Below, piece by piece: positions 39,981 through 51,300 of a DNA stretch of 59,460 nt (its first letter is position 1; each line of letters opens with the position of its first letter). The position numbers and the translations under genes are program-made. The notes under the pieces were generated by a model that saw only the letters and a program-made list of their open reading frames with translations, made no database searches and was not told the DNA's origin. The DNA comes from Nephromyces sp. MM_2019 (Eukaryota > Apicomplexa > Aconoidasida > Nephromycida): assembly GCA_015657535.1 (NCBI GenBank), contig JADHZB010000122.1, positions 1 through 59,460 on the forward strand. Reading direction: 5' to 3'.

Positions 39981-42900
39981 CTACATGAAAACAAACCAGA
40001 TAAGCGCTACATAATACGCACACCACGATTGCGTATTCTCATCCAATACGACAAGTTTTGCAGGGTTGTGCAGACACCACAAGCAAAGGCTAAAAAGTTG
40101 TGGCTCTCTCATGAATAAAAAAAAGCGCCAATTCGTCCAAAGGAATACACAAAAAACTTAACAAAGAAATATAGCAAGAAGAAATCATGGTACAGGTAGC
40201 CTAATAGCGTCTGGCATTTTCTTAGCTTCCTGATCAATCTTCTTAAACGATCAGCCATCTTCCTTCCCATCCTGCTTGCATATACATTTTGTAGCATAGT
40301 GGTTTTCCCAACATCTTAACTCTACATGTCAGGTGCATACCTCCAAATATGCAGGGGGCTGCCGCTCTTTTATCTCAATTTTTCCGTTTCTTCATTACCC
40401 TGCAATTTCCAGTCATATACCTTTTTCCATTGTAGACGTTAGCGCTTATTCCACCCTTCATGCCTGCCCGTGATGCATGCTTTTTCCTTTTCTCTTTAAA
40501 ATCAGCATTCCAAAAGGAACACAGGCAATTACAAGTCGAGGAAAAAATGTTTCCATCAAAGTCCAATTCTGAAGCACTTAAGGTCACATAATTTTCGATT
40601 AGAAGTTGCAGCAGTGACTACAAAGTACTCAAGCCTGGAGCGCAGAACTCATACATATGCGCGGAAACTAGGTCTAGAGAGATGAAGTACAAGTCACAAA
40701 GGTGCATACCATCTAAACTATACTTACCAACAGCGCATTACAGGCTGCTTTCAAGACCCTTAATGAAGAGAATACTTGTAGTTCGCACACAATGACATGA
40801 CGCACGCGTAGGTGTGGTTTTTGCACCGAATTTTAGCGTAGCTACAAGTAATGTCTATTCGTTCTACTATCGTGTAGATGACCAAGGGGAATTATTGGAA
40901 ACGCACACTTCTCAGGTCACTTCATAATGTGCGTATACACAAGCTACCTCGGGGTATTTAGCTTTTTCGCATTGAGTATGCTATATCTGCAGTTACTTGA
41001 GCTGGTAATATCATATACTGAGTAATGAATCTTTCTCTTCGCAAAGTGACTGCCAAAGTGATTACTAAGATTGCTTATTGCGAACACTTGTGATGACAGT
41101 AAACTGATTGCTAATCTATAAAAAATGAAAATAAAAGTATATCGATTGCTAACCTATGAAAACTGAAACTAGAAACTGCCAGCATGGTGCCTTTTCTGCT
41201 TCCGGCGTATACGGACTCCTCCAGAAACATGTAGCTCACAACGACCCATGAACTAGCATTGAAACTTTGGAATATATACAAGAGGTAAGTGGTGCAGGTC
41301 ACTTAATCCAGCGGTAATCTCTATAAAAAAGACGGATGTTTTGCAGCAAAAATAAAATCATATAATGAAGCTCCGTGCTCCAAAATGTGATTCCACTCCA
41401 CTACTTTCCTTGTAAAAGACGCCTAAGTCGTTTACTAGGAGAGAACTCATATATATTCTGGATCCTGGTAATTACTTAGCGGTAAATTGGAATAAATCTT
41501 ATAATGATAATCTCTACATTTTGAAGCTTAGGCTGCGGCGTGCAAAACCATGATTTTTTCCACTGGTAAGTGCAGGATCGCTTGCCGAAAAGGTGAAAAA
41601 CTTCATGCTCATATATGAAAAAGTAGCTACGTCCAATAGCTATGATAATGTACGACATCCTTCCCTAGACTTGTTTTAATAAGATTTCTCCTAAATTTAC
41701 GCAAGAGCAAAAGCTTAGATTCACAAACATTCGATGATGCTGTACACCAATTTATGCTATAGTCCGTTATACCATTCTGCATGTAGGTGAATCCACAGTA
41801 ATGGAAGGGTTTATAAAAATTTAATAGAAAAGCGATCATCTTCGAGGAGCAGCATCGACACAGGAAAAGAAAATACCAATAACAACACAGGTTTTCTGGT
41901 TGCAAAAAAGTAATAGTGGAAGCACGGGGATCGGGAAAGTCCATAAAACTGGGGTGTGGTCTTTGCGCTTCTTGCAACGCCCATATTGCAGTAAGGTTGA
42001 TATCCAAAACAGGCATATTTTTATCTAGGATATTATAATTGTCGATAAATCTGGATCCGAAACATTCATTGAAAACTTGAACTGACCATGAGGTTACTTT
42101 TGGGGTCAACACTAAATATTAACTAGCTAAGTCGCAAGAGCACAGGTATAAAAAAAATCCCGTAACTTGCAAATAGTCATCATAAAATCTCCTTGTTCCC
42201 TATTTTTTCCCGGGTTATATACCCCCCAAAGGAGAAGTCACAAAAATGTTAAATTTACAAGAAAGCAGTATTATACCAAGCGATGCTAAGCGTAAATCAT
42301 CCTCTATTGAGCAAATAATTACGCCTTACCGTATTCATAACAAAGCTAGTTTGCATACAAAAAAAACTCTAGTTGTGGGCCAGTACAGGTGAAAATCAGT
42401 CTTTCAGTTTTAGTATATTTTATTTCTCAAACACAATTGACTTATTAAAATAAGTCTGTTTCAAGAAAAATCAAGTGGTCACAATGCATTTTTCTCCTTG
42501 AAAAAAATGGCGATAAATCTTGCAGGAAGGACTGTGGCTGGATAAGAAAGTACAGCATTCTGGACCGGAAAAAAAAGGAAAAAATTGAGGTGGGAATCTT
42601 TCTATACACGGTAACACATTCAGTTTAGCGTTATGCTCTATGCCACAATACACAAAATCCGAGTTCTATCGTGCGTAGGGCGTTATATGAGCAAGCAGGG
42701 CATTATGTTTTATTGCGTTGACTTTTAACAACTCATCAGGTTGTTATCCTTCTTTTGCCTATATATGAATCCCATATATGCTAGTTTTGGTGCCAGCTTC
42801 TGTTACTATATCGGCTTTTCTTTCGAATGGCACACTACTTTTTAATGGGTTTCCACGCATATATAGCGACAAAAAAACTGGAATTAATTGCAATGAATAT

Positions 42901-43452
42901 TTTCATCAAAAAGCAAGAAAAGGTTAAGAATCAGAGGCTACCTGATTTAGCCATGGACATAGAACTGTAGAGTGTTCTCTTGCATGGGTTATACGATGTG
43001 ACTACGTGGAAGCCAACGGTTTTACAGAGTAAATTGCCACTGAATTTATTGTTCGAAGAATCTGAGTAGTAAAAGCAACATTTAAACACATCAACAGGAC
43101 AGCGTGATCGCATAGGTACCTCGAAAGCCCAAGGTTTGTTAAAAAAAATTTTGGCTTACAAGAGCTAAAATATGGTGTCTATCAACCGCAATACCCACTT
43201 TTTACTAATGAGGTTAGTTTCACACAAAAAATTTTTTCGAGGCTGATTTTCGCAGGAAAATGCATATTTCCATCTTCTTCCTCGTACTGAGGAGAAAAAA
43301 GGAGGGAAGAATACGGATTATCGCGCTTTATCATGGGGTTAGACCAAAGAAGTATACCAACTTTTCAAAAACTACGGAAGAAGCGCCTTGCGGTTTTCGG
43401 GTTAACAGCCTGTTGCAACGCGAATTACTTTTTTATATAAATGAATGCTTAT
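39981..43452 (-). CDS. Uncharacterised cysteine-containing protein with micro-exons
   Basis: Exons: 43452-43429, 43286-43224, 43119-42942, 42637-42483, 42345-42330 (16 nt), 42111 to an uncertain end, 41626-41549, 41264-41154, 41115-40948, 40841-40791, 40758-40728, 40647-40629 (19 nt), 40568-40421, 40274-40194 and 40107-39981 (stop TAG). Phases agree throughout, except that the exon starting at 42111 stays open to 41627 and several donors are possible. Cysteines are frequent in the first half: RSRCPVDVFKCCFYY, SGPECCTF and GEKCILCYEYV. The region around 40568 reads STCNCLCSFWN. A basic helix RKMADRLRRLIRKLRK and a hydrophobic end WCAYYVALIWFVFM follow. Scattered Cys suggest an extracytoplasmic domain, but no signal peptide is seen because the 5' end is missing. 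I recognise no family. Confidence 0.62.
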
Positions 43453-44409
43453 CTGGAAAGGACACCTTATTTTAGTGCGCTGAGTCTCTTACGGTTGTGT
43501 ATATGAGTTGCCTGCCTTGGGGTTTCCCCTAAGTGAGCTGCACTGGGGTTTTTCTTTGCAGAGTCTCCTACGGCTTTGTGTGTGAATTGTCTCATTGCGA
43601 TTCATCGCATGATAATCGATAACCAGAAAGAATAAAAACGGCTTTTCCGTTTCTTTTGATATTTTTTTCATAAAGCACAATTATATGACTTGACAAGTAG
43701 AATACCACATTATATACGAGATGATGCATTATATAAGCTGCAATATGCTAGAATAAAAATTTGAATTCTCCCCTTAATCCACGCAGAAGCTTTCCACGAC
43801 ACTCTTGTCTTTTCAGCTACATAAAACAGTGCAGAAAGCGTGTGAGCCTTCTTCCCACTTTATCGTATATATAACTAATCGTGAGGAGGAAATTCCTGGA
43901 GGAAGACATTCCAAAATGCATATGTTACATCCTTCTCTTTGCAAGACTGATACAAAGAGCTCCTTAATGTATTTTCGTTTGTGACGCTTTTTTTAGTATA
44001 CACAAATTGATATTCTACTCTGCACTTGCATTGACATCAAAAATCTTAATCCTTTTAAGAAAAATCCCCTGTATATCAATCTGCTGAGATTGCCTCGTAT
44101 AAAGGATTATTAATTTCAAACATCCAGAGTAATTTTGAGGAAACGAAAAATCCTACACACATACACAAAATGTGGTGGGGGCGTAAGGAACACCTGAAGC
44201 TTCTTCCTTATAGGAAATTCTTATAGCAAAGGTAATAAATAGGAGCTTCTTTCTTAAAAGGCTCTTTTTAAATAAGACCAAGAGATAGTGGACACACACA
44301 CACACACAAACGCACATATCAGTAAAGATAAGCAGCGATAGTGGCGAAGTATTCGCCATAATTATCGTTTTATCGACGGTTAAATTCAGTTTCTATCAGT
44401 TTACTACGT
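43453..44409. other. Spacer upstream of the 43.4-40.0 kb gene; missing 5' exons likely
   Basis: This holds a direct repeat pair: GAGTCTC-TACGG-TTGTGT blocks near 43487 and 43560, about 75-80 bp apart. The start exon of the minus-strand gene to the left probably lies here, but I cannot identify it. Further right, about 44150-44330, CA runs resume. I see no other gene. Confidence 0.45.
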
Positions 44410-47400
44410 TTATTTAAGAAAAGATCGCAAAAAATCGAGAATTTCCCGGTCGCTTTCTTCATAGCTTTCTTCGCCGTCTTCTTGCGAACTCAAAATAGGA
44501 GGGAGCGCCAGAAGAAGTTCATCTGCAGCTATCTGACATGATGAAATGATAGAAAAATTGATAATGCGGGAGGAGGAAGGAGAAACTTGCGCAAAAAAAG
44601 CAGAGATAAATCCAGCAAAGAGTGGTGAAATACACACTGCAGCACACGCTGCAACATATATACTACCATCGGAAAGCAGACGAAATTTCAACACACAAAA
44701 GCTAAAACTTGCAGCAAGCGGAGCTGCAACACACACTGTAACATTCCAAGAAACATAAACCCATTAAAACACAGCTACAAAAATATCAACCAATACACAC
44801 CTACCAAAGAACCCACCAGCACACACGCAAAAATACACACCCACCAATATACGCACACTTTAGCACCATCATTTCAGCGTCAGCAACACAAAATAATAGC
44901 ATGCTATGGATCATACATATAAAACTAGTTCTGCACAATGAAGCTGCCTCTTCATACTGAAATTTCAGTAAAAGTGCAGGAAACGAATGAAAAAAAGGCT
45001 ATTCAAGAAGCACACACGGTATATACTCAAAAATTTAGAGGATAAAATTCGCACACATGACACAACAATTAATGGCACGAGGAACGTATAGCCACCAAAA
45101 GCAATTTCTAATGAAGCAGAAAATATTCACAGAGAGCAATGAAAATTGGAGCCTTTTCTGCTGGTTTTTCGCTATCCTACATTCGCGTCCTTTGCTAGTC
45201 TACTGAAGGCTTTTATCTCTACTTATTCTCATACACACAGGCCCTAAATGAGATATTTAACTCAACAAAATCATAATATATATGCACCTGTTTGCTTGAG
45301 CGCGCGTGTGCGTGAGTGTGTGTATCGCATAACGTAGGCTCAAAAAAAAAGCATACGCAACATCTTTGAATATAAGAACACACACCTACCTCAGCATGCA
45401 ACATCTTAGCTCGTAATGTTCTTTCTAGCAAGGGATGATGAATGATGCAGCGAGCTACAGCACGCATCATCCTCAGCCAAACTTGAAAGTCCTGCCTCTG
45501 GAAAACATCCTCCGGGTCTTCATAAATGGCCGGTCTACATTGAATAAAGCGTCCACATAGTCGATCCTGCAACACACACACAAAGATCTTCTAGAGGTAA
45601 ATAAAGAGGAGAACAAGCTCCAAGGGAGTATATTGATGAAGGTTGGACCATGCAGAGACGAAAATAGTGAAAAATGTCAAGAAGTCCAGGAAAAAGCGAT
45701 AAAAGAGGATAAAACAAAGAGCAAATTAGGAAAAAAAGATAAAAAGCATAGCTAAACCAAGAAAAGAAGAAGAAAAGCCGACCTACTCCAACAGTCAGAC
45801 CATACCGACAGGCAAACAGCCTAAGCTGATGTTTAAAGAGAAAATGATTGAGAAAATTCGACTTTTCTCAATCAGCAGCAAGACACTGCCTAATGCTTCA
45901 AGTGAATAGTCATCAGAAGAGAGAAAAATGCAAAAAAAAACTGTGGAAAAAATTGTAAAATTCCACGAAATTAAAGGAATAAAAAGTGGAAAAAAAGGAA
46001 AATACATACTGAAGACAAAACTTTTACCGATAAATCGCAAAAAAATATATAAAGAATGATAAAAAATTTCATACCCATAAAAGAGAGACTTCCTCTACAC
46101 GGAGGAAGCGAAGAGCCGTTTCCTGATTGATACGGAAACCGATTAAAGCGGTTGCAGCACACAGAATCTCATCCTGCCAAGTAGCTTGGGGAAAATCTCT
46201 ATCATCTTCATCATCTTCATCATCTTCATGGCTATTTTTTCGTGATTTTCTGGTGATTTTTGCCGTAGAAAAGCAATTATTTTCGCCTTTTCCAGTAAAA
46301 GAAAAGAACTTCAGAAAGAGAAAACAACCAAGCCGACAGAGCTTTGGCAGCGTGTTTCCTTCAATTTCTTCCATGTCGGCAAGATTCACAAAAAAAGGAA
46401 GATTTTCTGCCTTAGAAAGTCCAATTTTGAGAGGAAAACTGAGATTCTCAACGGGTGAAAATGTAAAAGAGAAGCTTCTACGCTGTAGGAGCAAAAAAAC
46501 CACAGAAAATCGGTGAAGAGGGGAGAATATAGGGAAATGAGCACAGTAAATACATGCGTGCTGTGTGTTTACGGAGTTCTTGCATGCATTTATCAGTTTT
46601 GTTCTATAGGGTTACACATATGCTGCCTGTACTGTAAGAACCATGGGTTTTTGAAGGCATCAACTGAAGAAGAGTTGAGGGTAATCACACACACATGAAA
46701 AGAATGAAAGAGTGACGTTGCGCGTGTGTGCGCGTGTTCGTTCTGGTGTGTTTGTGTGTTTTGGTGTGTGTCTGTGTGCTTCTATGTGTGCGCGTTTCTG
46801 TGTGTGTGTGCGTGCACACGTATTTGAAGAAGTGAAAAAGGCAAATAAATCAAGCTGAAGATCTCTAAAAGATTTGAAATATACAAATACATGTTTAAGG
46901 AAGAAGCTTGAAGATTCCTACGCGAATAATATCCCTTCATCAAATCTTAAGCTTTGGAAAAGAAGCTTCCTCTATCAAGAAGACAAACCAGGTTCATTCG
47001 AGATATATAGCATGAGCACACACAGTTTATACTTAGCGCATCGAAGTATACAGTTAGGATAAGCAAAGGCGAAAAAGCTTGGTCAAACAGTCGATTCCAG
47101 ATGAGACAGAAGAAAATCGAAAAACTCCAAGAAACAGACACAAAAAGGTAGAAATCTATGCAATGGTGGCTGCAGTAATACACCCACACACGCGCTGCAA
47201 GCCCTTTAAAGCAGCATGAATTGAAACCCGAGCAGCCTATACTTTTTAGCATTAAAAACTACAACAGAAGCCCACACACACAATGCTATTCATCGAAGGC
47301 AGCAAACGGCTTACTCCACGTTCTGCTTCTTCTTTGAAGATTTTGTTTCCGTCGCTGCTTCTCTCATCCGAAGCATGGACAATAATTCGCACACACACAC

Positions 47401-48326
47401 ACTCACTTGCATGACACAGACATTCACTCACTCGCTCACATCACACACACACACACACACACTCATTCACATCGCACATACATCATATATATTAGCAGGC
47501 ACTATCTCATCATTGCATACCTTTTCCTCGATCAAATCATCATAGTGATCAGGAAGGCTCGAGAGGCTGCACATTTTGAAAGGTTCAACGAGAGGATCTT
47601 CAAAAGCTGAGAAGATCAGCTTGGCGGCAACCATCCCCACATCAAAGTGAATGTCTGAGAAAGCAATTCTACAGCTTGATCAGTAGGGTGTTACACACAC
47701 GGTGTAAATAGTAGGTCTACGCACAAACAAATAGACGAATATAATCCAAAAGAGAGCAAGGGGGTGTTAAAAATTCATTCAAAGCAGGCAAAGTGAAACA
47801 AGCAATTCCATACACTTATCCTATAAAAAGCTCGAGAAAGCATGACAATTACAAGGAGCAAAGAGAGCTTCAACAGCAGTTAAGTATAGGAAATATAATA
47901 AGCAACTGGAATACAAACCGTCATAACATAAAGCGGCGAAAAATTGGTGGAAATGCACAAAAAAAGAAAGCTGGATGAACTGCGCACACCCAAAACTCTG
48001 AGAAAACGCACACAAAAAAAAAACTCGAAGGAATTGCACACACACAGACATCATAAACACACACACCTTGATATGCCAGTACACACATTACCCTCCATAA
48101 AGAAAGCACACACACACAAGCAAGCAAGCTGAGAATCAAAGCTACGGTTTTATGTTCAGCTGCCTTAAGTCTTTGGTAATACACTCATCTCTTCATTACT
48201 TTACCCTCCAAGCAACTCAGGAAATGCAATTAGCATTTGTCAATCCACAGTATACGTGCATACGTTCTGCTTCAGTGTTTTTATGCGTAGTGAGCTTTAG
48301 TATGTGTGCATACTTACGCTGAGTTG

Positions 48327-48388
<62 letters not shown>

Positions 48389-51300
48389 ATAGTCAGCTGT
48401 ATATGTGCGTTTAAGGCTTTTTTACCGCGTGTGTGCGTTTATACTGAAGCTAATTGCGTGCGTCACATACTGTCTCTTCTTTCAACCAAGGTGTGTTTGT
48501 ATGTATACAAATACTTTCTCTGCCTTCAACGAGCGTATCAGTGTGTGTGTGCACACACTTCTCGTATCCTAGCGTATTCACGCCCCTAAAACTGTAGAAA
48601 ACAGATGAAAAGCCTAGAAAAGCAGCCTCAGAAAGCAAATCTTCAGTATAACCTTCTGATAGGAGCCTAGCCTTCTCACTGCGATGCTCAAAAGAGAAAA
48701 GAGCTGCTATTAGAGCATCCAGCAAACCGGGGATATCTGCCCAGTTTCGGCTGCAGGCAGTAGAAAAGCATAGCAAGCAATTTTAATCATATGCACACAC
48801 AGGGATGTTGTTAAGTATACGCACACACAGATGTGCAGGTGCTGATTCACATACACACAAAAATGTACTCACAAGTAAAAAATAAAAGAAAAAAAAAGAG
48901 CTACTAACAAAAGAGAAAACTAATCAGCTGAAACATTAAAAGAGGAAAGAGATAGCTAACACACGAAAACTAGTAAGGGCAAACACACACACCAAGACAT
49001 GAGAGGGGCAGAATGCACACCAAGACACAAGAGAGAGACAGCACACACACCAAGATACAAGAGAGCGAGCAGATACACAAAGAATATACAGAGCAAACAT
49101 ACACACACCAAGACACTAGAGAGCGAATAGACACACCAAGACGGGAAAGAGCTAGCATAAAGCCGCAACACACAGCTATAAAACCTATCAATTATAACCT
49201 AGGGTAGTTTTGAAGGGCTGGGAAGACTAGTGCTACATCTTCAGGTGTCTCAAGTAATCTTAAGATAATCGGAATAGCCTTGAAGAACTGAAGAGGTTTA
49301 CACACACACACACACACAAAGCCCGTTCACCAACTATCGGAGAAGCTCTGTTCCTGGTGACACTAACTCTCAAGTAGCACACCATTAAAAATCTACACAC
49401 GCAAACATTCTCCAGACGACGAACACACACATATACACAAGAAAACACACAAGAAGCATACACAAACATGTTTACGCACACACGCCAACATGCACACATA
49501 TATACCAGCAGAAAAACAGACATAAAGACTCTTACATATGCAGATGAACATAGAAAGACACATACACACACAAAAAAACACAGAAGCACAGATACGAAAA
49601 CATAAATACACCTAAAAAAATACACGCAAACACACACACGCCCAAAAAATACACCTATACGTATGCAAATAAGCAGAAGGATACATGAAAAGACAAAGGC
49701 AAACACACACAAACACATATTTGAACAGACATAAAAACTCAAAAAAAGAACAAACACACGCACACACAAGCACACACACACACACACACACTGAAAGCCG
49801 TATACACTCTAATGGGGATTTGAACTAATAACTGAGAATATATACGGTTGTGTTACCTCCCGCTCATGTTTAGTGGGTTCAACGATGATCCAAAGGCTCA
49901 ACAAGCGGGTGCATGCAATCAAGACATCGCCTATATCACCTTCGTATCTGACAAAAGAAGGAAAGTCCACACACAAAAAGATAAAAACACACGCACACAC
50001 AAGCACACACACATATGTACACACACACAGACACACATATGTACACACACACGTACACACGGATACAAACATGCATACATACAGACACACATACGCACAC
50101 AAATAGATACACACACGCCCACACGGATACACACGCATAGAGAAATAGACAAAAAAGCACACACGCAGATGCACACACAATCAGAAAAGCAGCCGGAAAA
50201 ACACAAACACTCACCAGCATATTCATTACTACACGCATTAGAGGCTACACTACGATACAGCGACGAGCAGCATTGATAATCTAAAGCACACTCGTGTGTG
50301 CGTACCTCGTAAACTCCTTCAATTCCTCAATGAATTCAAAGATTGTTTCCACACACTTGTGGATCTCCGAGAAGAGGGAGAACTGCAGAGTTTCACAGGT
50401 AGTATAAACGTGTATTAGAACACTCTTGTCCAGCAATTATTATACTCACAATAAGGTGCAGCACACACACAAAGAAATAGAATATGCACACATATCAATA
50501 ATAACTCCTCATACGGAATTAAACACACACATCAATAAAAACTCCTAATAAAGAAGCACACACACACACACACACATCAATAAAAACCCCTCATAAAGAA
50601 GCACACACACATATCAACACAAACCCTTCGTACAGAATCACACACACACCATATAGCTGTAGTTGATGCGAGCTTTCTCTTCGCTCTTAAGAGAAGCTTC
50701 TTCTTCTATTTCTGGGGGAGAACGGCTGAGTTCTTCAATAACTCTTTCAATAAGCGTGAAACTACTAGCTAAAATGAGACTTTCACTATTTTCTAGCTTC
50801 TTCTTCGATAGTAAATTGGCAAACTGCAATCTCATTTCGACAAAACTCAAACTTAACGATAAGAGGAGGGAGTCTCCTGTTTCTGAAGATACGAAATGGA
50901 AAAACATATACACAAAAGGCTAAGAAACGAATGAAATGCAAAAAGTTGCAAAGAAACAGGAAAAAACTCACAAAATACCGGGAAAAAGAGGAGAAACATG
51001 TATGTGTGCACATATAGAGGTATGTAAAGAGAAAAATACCCAAAAAGGTGAGCACACACAGAAAGGTGATATTTAAGAAGACATACACACCAGGAGGTGT
51101 GCACACACAGAACGGAGATGTTTAAATAGATACAAAACAGAGACGTGCATATACAGAGTAAGAGTATGTAAAGAAACACAAAAAAGGGCAAACAGATAGA
51201 ACAGACCTGCAAAAAACGCATACATACAAAGACACAAACAAGTGATCGTACACACACAATCACACACTGCGCTTCACTAACCTTTGCATAGCCATTTCAA

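Noticed and set aside
48330..48382. Regular repeat that might suggest a CRISPR array or telomere
   Set aside because: It is a pure GT dinucleotide run without spacers, inside an intron.
49260..50240. Several minus-strand open frames of 70-175 codons rich in Val, Cys and Phe, and + strand Thr/His frames
   Set aside because: They derive from TG/CA runs in neurochondrin-like introns. Only the short exons 49947-49857 and 49287-49199 inside them look coding.
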